From NCBI GenBank assembly GCA_963727415.1, contig CAVSGF010000002.1, positions 248,001 to 312,000 of the forward strand: 64,000 nucleotides of DNA, in the 5' to 3' direction. Below the pieces are notes generated by a model. The model was given only the letters and a program-made list of their open reading frames with translations, did not search any database and was not told the DNA's origin. Source of the stretch: DASQPR01 sp963727415. GTDB taxonomy: Bacteria; Actinomycetota; Actinomycetes; Mycobacteriales; Micromonosporaceae. This document shows, piece after piece, positions 8,963 to 17,841 of this stretch (the first letter of the stretch is position 1; each line of letters opens with the position of its first letter). The position numbers and the translations under genes were made by a program.

Positions 8963-9418
8963 TCAGCCCGCCGCGGGCTGCACCAGTTCCACCAATACGC
9001 CTCCGGCGTCCTTCGGGTGCACGAAGTTGATCCGTGATCCGGCGGTACCGCGGCGGGGCTCGTCGTAGAGCAGGCGCACACCCCGCTCACGGAGCGCGGC
9101 GCACGCCGCGTCGATCGACTCGACCGTGTACGCCACCTGCTGCACGCCTGGCCCGTTGCGATCCAGGAACTTCGCGATCGTGGACTGCGGGGACAGCGGC
9201 GCGAGCAACTGCACGCAGCCCCCCTCGGGGGTCGGGCCGACCGAGAGCATGGCCTCGCGTACGCCCTGTTCGTGATTCTCCTCGACATGGAAGCACCGCA
9301 TGCCGAACACGCGCGCGTAGAAGGCGATCGCCTCGTCCAGGTCGGTGACCGCGACCCCGACATGGTCGATGCGAAGGATTCCCAGTGACGAGGGCGACAT
9401 ATCTGCTTGCGACGTCAT
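8963..9418 (-). CDS. mce: Methylmalonyl-CoA/ethylmalonyl-CoA epimerase
   Basis: A 151-residue VOC-fold enzyme that interconverts the 2R and 2S forms of methylmalonyl-CoA (and probably ethylmalonyl-CoA made by Ccr). Visible features: IDHVGVAV with metal-ligand His19, GCVQLLAP with Gln70, VQQVAYTV where Gln94 stands in the place of the second metal His of the Propionibacterium enzyme, and VLVELVQP with Glu144. ATG 9418 is chosen. It is divergent from the thiolase gene at 9503, leaving an 84-bp shared promoter region. Context with ccr, thiolase and meaB supports the assignment over a generic glyoxalase. Confidence 0.9.
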   Translation of the reverse strand: MTSQADMSPSSLGILRIDHVGVAVTDLDEAIAFYARVFGMRCFHVEENHEQGVREAMLSVGPTPEGGCVQLLAPLSPQSTIAKFLDRNGPGVQQVAYTVESIDAACAALRERGVRLLYDEPRRGTAGSRINFVHPKDAGGVLVELVQPAAG

Positions 9419-9502
9419 GGCGATAGTCTTGCGTAAGGAGCGGCTGAGCAAACGTTCAGCCCCGGATGGCCAGTGTCGACCACCCCTCGGAGGCGTATCG
9501 CT

Positions 9503-10693
9503 ATGAGTTCTGTGATCGTGAACGGTGCCCGCACCCCGATGGGCAAGTTGCTCGGTAACCTCAAAGACTTCTCCGCGACCCAGCTGGGCGGGGTGGCCAT
9601 CAAGGCGGCCCTCGAGCGCTCCGGCGTCCGCCCGGAGCAGGTTCAGTACGTCATCATGGGCCAGGTCCTGCAGGCCGGGGCCGGCCAGATCCCGGCCCGC
9701 CAGGCGGCGGTGAACGCCGGCATCCCGATGTCCACACCGGCCCTGACCGTCAACAAGGTGTGCCTGTCCGGCCTGGACGCGATCGCGCTGGCCGATCAGC
9801 TCATCCGCGCCGGTGAGTTCGACATCGTCGTGGCCGGCGGGATGGAGTCGATGACCAACGCGCCGCATCTGCTGATGGGCCAGCGTCAGGGGTACAAGTA
9901 CGGCGACGTGGTGATCAAGGATCACATGGCGCTCGACGGCCTGACCGACGTGTACGACGTGTGCTCGATGGGCGAGTCCACCGAGCGGCACAACTCCCGG
10001 TTCGGCATCTCCCGCGAGCAGCAGGACGAGTTCGGCGCCGCGAGCCACCAGCGGGCGGCCGCCGCCCAGAAGTCGGGCGCCTTCGCCGAGGAGATCGCAC
10101 CGCTGGAGATCCCCCAGCGCAAGGGCGATCCGCTGCTCGTGCTGGAGGATGAGGGAATCCGTCCGGAGACCACGGCCGAGTCGCTGTCGAAGCTGCGTGC
10201 CGCGTTCACCAAGGATGGCACCATCACGGCCGGCACCAGCTCGCCCATCTCGGACGGCGCCGCCGCGGTCCTGGTGATGAGCAAGGCCAAGGCGGAGGAA
10301 CTGGGCCTGGAGTGGATCGCCGAGATCGGCGCCCACGGAAACGTCGCGGGCCCGGACAACTCGCTGCACGCTCAGCCTGCCAACGCCATCGAGCACGCGC
10401 TCGCCAAGGCCGGCATGACCGTCGCGGATCTCGACCTGATCGAGATCAACGAGGCGTTCGCGGCGGTCGGGGTGGCATCCATGCGGCAACTCGGCGTGGA
10501 CTCGTCGATCGTGAACGTCAACGGTGGCGCGATCGCGCTCGGCCACCCGATCGGCATGAGCGGCGCCCGGCTGGTTCTCACGCTTGCGCTGGAACTCAGG
10601 CGGCGTGGTGGCGGTACCGGCGCGGCCGCGCTGTGTGGCGGCGGTGGCCAGGGCGACGCCCTCATTATCACCGTGCCAGCGACGGCCAAGTGA
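9503..10693 (+). CDS. Acetyl-CoA acetyltransferase (thiolase)
   Basis: A 396-residue type II thiolase condensing two acetyl-CoA to acetoacetyl-CoA (reversible). Active-site residues: Cys87 in NKVCLSG, His in GHPIGMSGAR near 347 and Cys in LCGGGGQGDALI near 377. ATG 9503 follows GGAGG at a 10-nt spacing. It supplies the precursor that Hbd, enoyl-CoA hydratase and Ccr turn into butyryl- and ethylmalonyl-CoA. Together with mce and meaB it keeps the order recalled from Streptomyces. Its last 21 bases begin the first copy of a 45-bp direct repeat. Confidence 0.93.
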   Translation: MSSVIVNGARTPMGKLLGNLKDFSATQLGGVAIKAALERSGVRPEQVQYVIMGQVLQAGAGQIPARQAAVNAGIPMSTPALTVNKVCLSGLDAIALADQLIRAGEFDIVVAGGMESMTNAPHLLMGQRQGYKYGDVVIKDHMALDGLTDVYDVCSMGESTERHNSRFGISREQQDEFGAASHQRAAAAQKSGAFAEEIAPLEIPQRKGDPLLVLEDEGIRPETTAESLSKLRAAFTKDGTITAGTSSPISDGAAAVLVMSKAKAEELGLEWIAEIGAHGNVAGPDNSLHAQPANAIEHALAKAGMTVADLDLIEINEAFAAVGVASMRQLGVDSSIVNVNGGAIALGHPIGMSGARLVLTLALELRRRGGGTGAAALCGGGGQGDALIITVPATAK

Positions 10694-10801
10694 GCATCGC
10701 AGCGAGCGGAGCGAGTGGACAGCGGAGCGCGGTCGGAGTGGCACGTGATTTGTTGGGTGCCAGCGACGGGCAAGTGAGCATCGCAGCGAGCGGAGCGAGT
10801 G
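10673..10801 (+). repeat. 45-bp direct repeat flanking the thiolase-meaB junction
   Basis: Copies at 10673-10717 and 10757-10801 differ at one base. The first covers the last thiolase codons and stop; the second ends just before the meaB ribosome-binding site. Each contains GCAGCGAGCGGAGCGAGT, an imperfectly self-complementary GC-rich block. The copies are offset by 84 bp, so the thiolase 3' end appears to have been duplicated. Confidence 0.85.
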
Positions 10802-10813
10802 AGGAGCCCAGCG

Positions 10814-11791
10814 GTGGCTAACGCTTCGCTCCGCCGGAGCCGGGACGTTCCGGCGCTGGTAGCGGCGGCGCGTTCCGGTGAACCCCGGGCGGTGGCGCGG
10901 CTGATCAGCCTGATCGAGAACGCTGACCCGGCGATCCGCGAGGTGGCCGCCGCGCTTGCCCCGCACACCGGTAGCGCACAGGTCATCGGCCTTACCGGCT
11001 CGCCGGGCGTTGGCAAGTCCACGACCACCAACGAGCTGGTACGCGCGTTCCGAGCGGCCGGCAAGCGGGTGGGCGTGCTCGCCGTCGACCCGTCCAGCCC
11101 GTTCACCGGCGGCGCCATCCTTGGCGACCGGGTCCGGATGCAGGACCATGCCACCGACTCCGGCGTGTACATCCGGTCGATGTCGTCGCGGGGGCACCTG
11201 GGCGGGCTGGCCAGCGCCACCCCCCAGGCGGTCCGCGTCCTCGATGGTGCCGGCTGCGACGTGATCCTGGTCGAGACGGTCGGGGTGGGGCAGGCCGAGG
11301 TCGAGGTGGCCAGCCTCGCCGACACGGTGCTGGTGCTTCTGGCGCCGGGCATGGGCGACGCGATCCAGGCGGTGAAAGCCGGCATCCTGGAGATCGCGGA
11401 CGTGTTCGTGGTGAACAAGGCCGACCGGGATGGCGCCGACGCCACCTACACCGACATTCAGGGCATGATCGCGCTCGGCGAGCGCGACGCGGGGCAGTGG
11501 CGGCCGCAGGTGGTGCGCTCGGTCGCGGCCCGGAACGAGGGCATCGACGACATCATCGCGGCGATCGACAAGCACACGTCCTGGCTCGTCGAGCACGACC
11601 AATTGCGGGTACGCCGGGAAGCTCGCGCCGCCGCCGAGGTTGAGGCGATCGCCGTCGGTACGCTGCGGGACCGCATCGGATCGTTGCGCGATGGCGCGGC
11701 GCTGCCGGACCTGGCCGCCCGGGTGGCCGGCGGCGATCTCGATCCGTACTCGGCCGCGGACGTTCTGTTGTCCGGCCTGGATCAGGCGTAG
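10814..11791 (+). CDS. meaB: MeaB-type GTPase chaperone of an adenosylcobalamin acyl-CoA mutase
   Basis: A 325-residue G3E-family GTPase (older names ArgK, LAO/AO ATPase) that loads and protects B12-dependent acyl-CoA mutases. Walker A is GSPGVGKS at about residue 58, then AVDPSSPFTGGAILGDR, the switch segment RGHLGGLA, Walker B ILVETVGVGQAE and the guanine-specificity motif NKAD near residue 199. GTG 10814 follows GAGGAG at a good distance, so it is chosen over GTG 10799. The likely client in this window is IcmA at 20386; a MutAB pair may lie elsewhere. Confidence 0.92.
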   Translation: MANASLRRSRDVPALVAAARSGEPRAVARLISLIENADPAIREVAAALAPHTGSAQVIGLTGSPGVGKSTTTNELVRAFRAAGKRVGVLAVDPSSPFTGGAILGDRVRMQDHATDSGVYIRSMSSRGHLGGLASATPQAVRVLDGAGCDVILVETVGVGQAEVEVASLADTVLVLLAPGMGDAIQAVKAGILEIADVFVVNKADRDGADATYTDIQGMIALGERDAGQWRPQVVRSVAARNEGIDDIIAAIDKHTSWLVEHDQLRVRREARAAAEVEAIAVGTLRDRIGSLRDGAALPDLAARVAGGDLDPYSAADVLLSGLDQA

Positions 11792-11905
11792 CGCGCCTGA
11801 CCTGCGGGTCTAGAGCAATTTCTGACTAGTAGTTAAGGTGTGCGCCGGAGTACCGCACATTCGTGAGCGATCGTCGCGGTTCGGCACGACTTACGGAGGC
11901 GCACC

Positions 11906-14900
11906 TTGACGGGGTGGACCGTCACGTTGCGGGGCATCAGGTTCCGCGCAGGCCGCTCGCTGCTGGTACTGCTGATCGCCACGGTTTCGACAGCGGCGGC
12001 GGTGTTCGCGACCGGTTACTTGCGGGCCGCCCAGCAATCGGTGCTGACCGACGGGTTGCGCTCGGCTCCGGCGTACGCCACTGATCTGGTCGTGGGCGCG
12101 GATGGCAAGGACGCCGACAACGGGCCCTCCATCGACACCGCTCACCTCGCCATCAACCAGGCGCTGGCGGCTCGTCCGGCGCTGGCCGGGCATCTCGGCC
12201 ATCCGGTCGCCGCGGCGGATACCGACACGTTGCTGACCGGGTCCCGGGGGGCCGCGATGGCCCGCCTGGCGTACCGGGAGGGGGTGTGCGGCCACTTACG
12301 GCTGGAGGGGGACTGCGCCACCTCGGACAACCAGGTGATGGTCAGCGCCCGGTCGGCCAAACAAACGCACATCGGCATCGGCGACCGGATCACGGCGACG
12401 TTCGACGTGGCGGGCCGGTCGGCGGCGCCGCCGGGCGCGCGCACCGCCACGCTGACCGTGGTCGGGCTTTACACCGTCATCGACGCCACCGACCCGTACT
12501 GGGGCGCCAACGCCTACTTCGCCAACGGGCCGGACCCGACCGGCATCGTGCCGGATCGGATGGACGCGGTGTTCACGCCGTCGGAGCGGACGGTGCGTAC
12601 CGACCCGCAGGCAGATGTGCGTACCCATCTGGAGATTCCGCTTCGTGCCGGCACGGTACGCACGGACCAGGTGTCCGGGATGCGTGCCGACCTCACCGCG
12701 TTCGCCTCCTCGGTCAAGGCCGGCGGCCTGACCTTGGCGACCGGATTGCCACAGGTACTCGATTCGGTGGCCTCCTCGCAGCGCGACCTGCGCCACACCG
12801 TGCCGGTGGTCGCGGTACCGCTTCTGCTGCTTTGCCTGTTCGTGCTGTTCCTGGTGGTGGCGGCGCTGGTTGAGGAGCGGGCTCCGGAGATCGCGCTGGC
12901 GAAGCTGCGCGGGTTCGGCGCCTCGCGGGCGGCCCGGTTCGGTGTCGCCGAGGTGCTGGCGCTGATCGCGCTGGCGGCACCGCTCGGTGTCGTCCTCGGC
13001 CTGGCCATGGTCGAGGTGGCCGCGACCGGGCTGCTCGCCGCCGGTACGCACGCCGAGCTGGACTGGACGGTCTTCGCCGCCGGGATCGGCGCCATGCTGG
13101 CCGGCGGCCTGGCGGCGGTGCTCGCCGCCCGTCGCACCCTCGGCCGCGGAGTGCTCGGGCTGCTGCGCCGGGTGCCGGAGCGGCGAACCGGCTGGCGGGC
13201 CAATCTGGGCGAGGTGTTGGCGCTGGTCGCGGTGGCTGCCTGCCTGGCCGCCGCGTTCGAGAACCGGACATCGGCGCTGGCGCTCGCGGCGGCGCCGCTA
13301 CTGGCCCTGGTCGCCGGCCTGATCGCGGCCCGGCTGCTGGCGGTCACGGCCCGGCTGAGCCTGGCCGGTGCGCAGCGGCGGGGAAAGATCGCCGGCATGC
13401 TGGCCGGTGCCCGGCTGGCCCGGCAGCCCGGACGCCATCGCGTCATCGTCGTGGTCACGGTCGCGGTAGCGCTGCTGGTCTTCGGCGCCACGGCCTGGGA
13501 CGCCGGCGCCCAGGCGCGCTCCGACCACACCACCGACGTGCTGGGTGCGGACCGGGTCTACTCGGTCCTGGCGCCGTACCCGTCGGCGCTGGTCACCGCC
13601 GTTGCCAAGGCGGATCCATCGGGGCATTCGATGGCGGTGGTCCGGGCGTCGCAGTCGTACGCGAACCGGAACGTGAGCCTGCTCGGCGTGCAGGCGGACC
13701 GGATGACGAAGGTGATTTCCTGGCGCGGCGTATCGGCGGCGACGCTGGCCCGATACGCCGGTGAGCTGCGACCGGCTGCGGCGCCGCAGATCACCGTCCG
13801 CGACACGATGCACGTGACGGCCAAGGTCGTGACAGTGAGGTCCGGGTCGGTCGAACTGCGCGCGCTGATCGCCGCCCCCGGTCAGCCACCACGCTCGGTC
13901 GGGCTCGGCACCCTTTCGACCGGGAGGTCGGACTATCACGGCGCCACCGAATGCGCGGCCGGTTGCCGCCTGCTCGGCTTGAGCCTGTCCGCCGCGTCCG
14001 GATCCCACGGAGCGGCGGATGTCGATCTGACCGTCACCGGAATTGACTCGTCCGGCACCGTCGATGGCCAGGCCTGGACGGCCGGCGACGGGGCGACGGT
14101 AACCGCGTCCGGATCAGGCGTCACGATCAAGGCCCACCTCAAGAGTGGTGGTGAGGCCCAGATTTCCTATGTGGACGTTCCGGCCTTGCTCCCGGCTGTG
14201 GTCGCCGGGGGCAGTCCCGCCGGCGACCCGTCGGCCCGGGAGTTCCCGTTCCCGAGCCTTGGGGATGACCAGGAACGGTTCACAGTGGTCGGCCGCGCGG
14301 ACCGCCTGCCGCGAGTGGGCCAGGTGGGTCTGATGTTCAGCCTGGACGACGCGGTCGCGATGGCCGAGCGCACCGGCACACTGGCCGACGCCACCAATTT
14401 GCAGTATGAGGTCTGGGCGTCGGCCGGTGCCCCGGCGGACCTGGCCGGCCGACTGTCCGACGGGGGCATCTCGGTGGTCCGCACCGAGACCGTCGCCGGT
14501 GACCTGGATCAGCTGTCGCGCGGTGCGCCGACACTGGGGCTGTATCTGTACCTTTTCGCCGGCGGGCTGGCGCTGCTGCTGGCCGCCGCCGTGGTCCTGC
14601 TCGGCGCCTACATCGGGTCGAGTACCCGCGTCTACGAGTACGCCGCCCTGAAGGTCGCCGGCGTACGCCCGAAGCAGCTGAGGCGGGCCATCATCCGGGA
14701 GTACCGCTCCACACTGGGGGTCTCGTTCGTGGTGGGCGCGGCCGCTGGGCTGGCCGGCGCGGCCCTGATGCTGCCGAGCATCGCGCTGGTCACCGCGGGC
14801 GAGGCGACCGGGCCGGTCCGGTACGGCGGGCGGATGGTGGCGCTGCCGATCGCGGTGATCCTCGCGGTCGCGGCGATGACGGCGGTAGTTGGCCTGGCCC

Positions 14901-14953
14901 TGCGGATGCTGAGTCGCGCCACGCCGGACCGGCTGCGAGAGGGAACCCGATGA
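11906..14953 (+). CDS. FtsX-like ABC exporter permease, 1015 aa
   Basis: A large membrane subunit of a MacB/LolE-type ABC system that does mechanical work or exports lipids or peptides rather than importing solutes. The N-terminal anchor is LLVLLIATVSTAAAVFA (residues about 19-35). Two FtsX-type blocks follow: LLLLCLFVLFLVVAALVEERAPEI with EIALAKLRGFG near residue 330, and the C-terminal LYLYLFAGGLALLLAAAVVLLGA with YAALKVAGVRPKQLRRAIIREY near residue 910. Large extracellular domains lie between. The start is TTG 11906, five bases after GGAGG. It overlaps the next ATPase gene by ATGA. An AT-rich stretch at about 11813-11840 probably holds the promoter. The cargo is unknown. Confidence 0.85.
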   Translation: MTGWTVTLRGIRFRAGRSLLVLLIATVSTAAAVFATGYLRAAQQSVLTDGLRSAPAYATDLVVGADGKDADNGPSIDTAHLAINQALAARPALAGHLGHPVAAADTDTLLTGSRGAAMARLAYREGVCGHLRLEGDCATSDNQVMVSARSAKQTHIGIGDRITATFDVAGRSAAPPGARTATLTVVGLYTVIDATDPYWGANAYFANGPDPTGIVPDRMDAVFTPSERTVRTDPQADVRTHLEIPLRAGTVRTDQVSGMRADLTAFASSVKAGGLTLATGLPQVLDSVASSQRDLRHTVPVVAVPLLLLCLFVLFLVVAALVEERAPEIALAKLRGFGASRAARFGVAEVLALIALAAPLGVVLGLAMVEVAATGLLAAGTHAELDWTVFAAGIGAMLAGGLAAVLAARRTLGRGVLGLLRRVPERRTGWRANLGEVLALVAVAACLAAAFENRTSALALAAAPLLALVAGLIAARLLAVTARLSLAGAQRRGKIAGMLAGARLARQPGRHRVIVVVTVAVALLVFGATAWDAGAQARSDHTTDVLGADRVYSVLAPYPSALVTAVAKADPSGHSMAVVRASQSYANRNVSLLGVQADRMTKVISWRGVSAATLARYAGELRPAAAPQITVRDTMHVTAKVVTVRSGSVELRALIAAPGQPPRSVGLGTLSTGRSDYHGATECAAGCRLLGLSLSAASGSHGAADVDLTVTGIDSSGTVDGQAWTAGDGATVTASGSGVTIKAHLKSGGEAQISYVDVPALLPAVVAGGSPAGDPSAREFPFPSLGDDQERFTVVGRADRLPRVGQVGLMFSLDDAVAMAERTGTLADATNLQYEVWASAGAPADLAGRLSDGGISVVRTETVAGDLDQLSRGAPTLGLYLYLFAGGLALLLAAAVVLLGAYIGSSTRVYEYAALKVAGVRPKQLRRAIIREYRSTLGVSFVVGAAAGLAGAALMLPSIALVTAGEATGPVRYGGRMVALPIAVILAVAAMTAVVGLALRMLSRATPDRLREGTR

Positions 14954-15981
14954 GCGTTGCTGTTTCGTGTCGCGGGCTGGTCTACATCTACCGCCTCGAA
15001 GGCTATGACGTCGTGGCTCTCGCGGGTGTCGACCTGGATATCCGCAGCGGAGAGTCGGTCGCCCTGCTCGGACCGTCCGGATCCGGCAAGTCGACATTGC
15101 TGTCGCTGCTGGCCGGGCTTCTCACCCCGGCCGCCGGGCGGCTCACCGTTCTGGATCGCGATATCGCCAAAGCGACCGACGCCGAGCTGCAGCAGATGCG
15201 GGCCACCGATGTCGGGGTGGTGCTTCAGGGCGCGGCCCGTAACCTGTTGCCGTACCTGAGTGTCGAACAGAACGTGCGCTTTGCCCAACAAGCCGTCGCC
15301 GGCTTGAGCCGTGATGCCCGCCGGCAGCTGCCGCCGCCGCGAGAGGTGCTGTCCACGGTCGGTCTCACCGTCCGCGGCCGGTACCGCGCGCGGGTGGGGG
15401 AACTGACCCCGGCCGAGCGGCAGCGGCTGGCCCTGGCGGTCGCCTTGGCATGCCGACCCGGCCTGCTGCTCGCCGACGAGCCCACCTCACAGCTGGATAG
15501 CAGGTCCCGGGACGACGTGGTGGCGGCGTTGGACGCGGTCAACCGTACCGGGACCACGGTGGTCGTGGTTACGCACGATCCGGAGGTCGGCGCCCGGATG
15601 GGGCGTTCGGTGACGATCCGCGACGGGCGGGTCGGTGCCGAGGGCCGCAGCGGCGAGGACTTCTCCGTGGTTGGCCGCGATGGATCGGTACACCTGCCGC
15701 CTGAGGTGCTGCAGCGCTGGCCGGCCGGGACCCTGGTCTCGGTGACCGAGCGGCCGGACGGAAGCGTCTTGCTGGTACCTGCCCCGGTCGGCGGGACCCC
15801 GACGGCGGCGGTGCCGTCGTCGCCGGGCGCACCGTCGGCGCTTCCCGGGGCCGTACCAGGAGTGCCGGCGCAGCGAGCCGGTGTGGTGCCGTCGTCGCCT
15901 GCCGCGGGGCACACTGCCGAGTTCAGCGTGACGCTCCCGCAGCCGCCGGCGGATTCACGATCTGGGGAGTGGCCCACATGA
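14950..15981 (+). CDS. ABC transporter ATPase with degenerate signature motif and C-terminal extension
   Basis: A 343-residue ATP-binding subunit. Walker A is GPSGSGKST (about residue 40), the Q-loop region is VVLQGAARNLLPYLSV, and the signature normally written LSGGQ is here LTPAERQRLALAVALA, clearly altered. Walker B is LLLADEPTSQLD and the switch His is in VVVVTHDPEVG. After about residue 230 there is an unusual tail with a short folded part (VVGRDGSVHLPPEVLQRW) and then a long Pro/Ala/Val low-complexity stretch. It overlaps both neighbours by ATGA. The altered signature suggests an asymmetric heterodimer with the next protein. Confidence 0.85.
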   Translation: MSVAVSCRGLVYIYRLEGYDVVALAGVDLDIRSGESVALLGPSGSGKSTLLSLLAGLLTPAAGRLTVLDRDIAKATDAELQQMRATDVGVVLQGAARNLLPYLSVEQNVRFAQQAVAGLSRDARRQLPPPREVLSTVGLTVRGRYRARVGELTPAERQRLALAVALACRPGLLLADEPTSQLDSRSRDDVVAALDAVNRTGTTVVVVTHDPEVGARMGRSVTIRDGRVGAEGRSGEDFSVVGRDGSVHLPPEVLQRWPAGTLVSVTERPDGSVLLVPAPVGGTPTAAVPSSPGAPSALPGAVPGVPAQRAGVVPSSPAAGHTAEFSVTLPQPPADSRSGEWPT

Positions 15982-16634
15982 GCAAGACGTTGTTCGCCGA
16001 CCGGGTGACGGTCGCCTACGGCAAGGACCGGCCGGTGCTGCGTGATGTCTCCGTCGCCGTGGTGCCGGGCCGGGTACTGGCCGTCACCGGGCCATCCGGG
16101 GCCGGCAAGACGACCCTGCTGTGGGCGATGGCCGGCCTGTTGCGACCGGTCGAGGGCCGGGTCACGGTGGACGGAACGCCGCTTGCCGGCCGCGATCACG
16201 CGCTGGCTCAGCGGATCGTCCTGATTCCCCAGGACAACGGGCTGGCGCCGATCCTCACCGCGGCGGAGAACGTATCGGTGGCCCTGCTCGCCGCGGGGGC
16301 ATCGTCGTCGGATGCTCGCCGGGTGACGGCCGACGCGCTGGACCGGCTCGGCCTCGGCGTGCAGAGCGACCACCTGGTTGAGGAACTGTCCGGCGGCCAG
16401 CAGCAGCGCACCGCGATCGCGCGGGGCCTGGCGCTGCAGGGCCACGTGCTGCTGGCCGACGAGATCACCAGCGAGTTGGACGCGCAGAACCGGCAGAAGG
16501 TGCTTGACCTGCTTCTGGACGAGGCGCGGCGTGGCGTCGCCGTGGTGTTCGCGACCCACGACCCGCAGGCGGCGGCGGGCTGCCACGCCGAACTGCATCT
16601 GGTCGACGGGGTCGCCGAGATGGTACGCGGCTAG
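15978..16634 (+). CDS. ABC transporter ATPase with canonical signature motif
   Basis: A 218-residue LolD/MacB-type ATPase. Walker A is GPSGAGKTT, the Q-loop is LIPQDNGLAP, the signature is the intact ELSGGQQQRTAIARGLA, Walker B is VLLADEITSELD (Ile in place of the usual Pro) and the switch His is in VVFATHDPQA. ATG 15978 overlaps the previous stop and follows GGGGAG. With the permease and the partner ATPase it completes one exporter operon of three genes at 11906-16634. Confidence 0.88.
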   Translation: MSKTLFADRVTVAYGKDRPVLRDVSVAVVPGRVLAVTGPSGAGKTTLLWAMAGLLRPVEGRVTVDGTPLAGRDHALAQRIVLIPQDNGLAPILTAAENVSVALLAAGASSSDARRVTADALDRLGLGVQSDHLVEELSGGQQQRTAIARGLALQGHVLLADEITSELDAQNRQKVLDLLLDEARRGVAVVFATHDPQAAAGCHAELHLVDGVAEMVRG

Positions 16635-16635
16635 G

Positions 16636-16743
16636 TTGAGTAAGAGCCGATTCGCGACCTCCAGCTGGACCGATCCGAACGAGGGCCGGGAGAGCTACCA
16701 GCGCCGGGTCCGGGGCCCGCTCCATCGCCCGGACGAGGCCTAA
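16636..16743 (+). CDS. Possible 35-residue protein (uncertain)
   Basis: An open frame from TTG 16636, right after the ATPase stop, gives a short basic protein containing SKSRFATSSWTDPNEGRES and ending RPDEA. It may be real because it follows the exporter operon closely, but TTG has no clear ribosome-binding site and codon bias is weak evidence at this length. The remaining bases to 16916 show no gene; GGAG 6 nt before 16917 belongs to the next gene. Confidence 0.25.
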   Translation: MSKSRFATSSWTDPNEGRESYQRRVRGPLHRPDEA

Positions 16744-16916
16744 CACGACCGATCAGGATTCGAGAAGCGCGGGCCCCGGGCCGTCCGTAGCGTGACTGGC
16801 ATGGGCATCACGACGGGGGCGAGCGGTCGGCACGGCCACCTGGCCGGGCATCGGCGTTTCGCGTTGCGTCGCGATGAACCATGTCAATCCGGATAATCGC
16901 GACCTGAGGAGCGACC

Positions 16917-17273
16917 ATGACTGACTCTGCCACGCAAGGCATCAAGACCGTGCTCTACCCGGTGTCCGATCTGGAGGCCGCCAAGTCGGTGTACACCGCG
17001 CTGCTAGGCATAGCGCCGCAGACCGATTCGTCGTACTACGTCGGGTTCGAGACGGCTGGTCAGCAGATCGGGCTGGTGCCCGGGGGCGGGCCGCAGGGCA
17101 TGGCGACGCCAGTGCCCCACTGGCATGTGCCGGACATCGAAGCGAAGCTGGCCGAGGTGACCGCCGCTGGCGCCACGGTGAAGGACGCGGTACGCGATGT
17201 CGGTGGCGGTCGCCTGGTGGCGTCGGTCACCGATGTCGACGGCAACGTCATCGGCCTGATCCAGGACCGATGA
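16917..17273 (+). CDS. VOC-family (glyoxalase/bleomycin-resistance-like) protein
   Basis: A 118-residue single-domain vicinal-oxygen-chelate protein with two beta-alpha-beta-beta-beta repeats: IKTVLYPVSDLEAAKSVYTAL at the start, PVPHWHVPDIEAKLAEV in the middle and VTDVDGNVIGLIQDR at the end. Such proteins bind or modify small molecules, sometimes giving drug resistance; the ligand is not predictable here. ATG 16917 follows GAGGAG. It overlaps the PPOX gene by ATGA. The short UvrA-like protein downstream, of a type linked to drug tolerance, makes a detoxification role plausible but unproven. Confidence 0.8.
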   Translation: MTDSATQGIKTVLYPVSDLEAAKSVYTALLGIAPQTDSSYYVGFETAGQQIGLVPGGGPQGMATPVPHWHVPDIEAKLAEVTAAGATVKDAVRDVGGGRLVASVTDVDGNVIGLIQDR

Positions 17274-17722
17274 GCGCCGCTCCCCGTTCCCGTGCCCAGC
17301 GCCGCGCCGACACCGAGCACCGGCTCACCCATGACGTCGATGTCTGGGTGGCCAGTGCGTCGGCCGACGGTATGCCGTACCTGGTACCGCTGTCGTTCGA
17401 CTGGGACGGCGCGGCGCTGCTGATGGCGACGCCGGCCGACAGCCCGACCGGGCAGAACCTGGCCACCGGCCGGATTGCCCGGCTGGCGCTGGGCGACACC
17501 CGCGACGTGTCCATCATCGAGGCGGACGTAGAGGTCTGCGAGATCGGCGCGCTGCCGCCGGAGCGCGGCGACCGGTTCGCGGCCCGAACCGGCTTCGATC
17601 CGCGGGCGCTGGCCACGCCGTACCGCTGGTTCCGGGCCGTTCCGCGCCGCATCCAGGCCTGGCGAGAGGCGAACGAACTGGCCGGCCGCGACCTGATGCG
17701 CGACGGCCGCTGGCTGCCTTGA
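17270..17722 (+). CDS. Pyridoxamine 5'-phosphate oxidase-family (FMN/F420-binding split-barrel) protein
   Basis: A 150-residue protein with the split-barrel flavin-binding pattern: DVWVASASADGMPYLVPLSF, then LLMATPADSPTGQNLATG, then RLALGDTRDVSIIEADVEV. Actinobacterial members often bind FMN, F420 or haem-like ligands and reduce or sense small molecules. It is translationally coupled to the VOC gene through an ATGA overlap. The exact cofactor cannot be assigned from sequence alone. Confidence 0.8.
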   Translation: MSAAPRSRAQRRADTEHRLTHDVDVWVASASADGMPYLVPLSFDWDGAALLMATPADSPTGQNLATGRIARLALGDTRDVSIIEADVEVCEIGALPPERGDRFAARTGFDPRALATPYRWFRAVPRRIQAWREANELAGRDLMRDGRWLP

Positions 17723-17841
17723 CGCCGCCGGACGTCGTGGGCGGCCGGTGGGGCGTGGCTGCCGGTACCGTCGATGGACCAGGGTCGCCGCCCAGCCACA
17801 CATACCGCTCGAAGCTGACCTGCCTCGCGGATGGAGACACG

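Noticed and set aside
8963..11602. An 879-codon open frame on the minus strand across thiolase and meaB
   Set aside because: Only its last 151 codons are real (the epimerase). The rest is an antisense frame kept open by high GC; it has no family motifs and contradicts strong genes on the plus strand.
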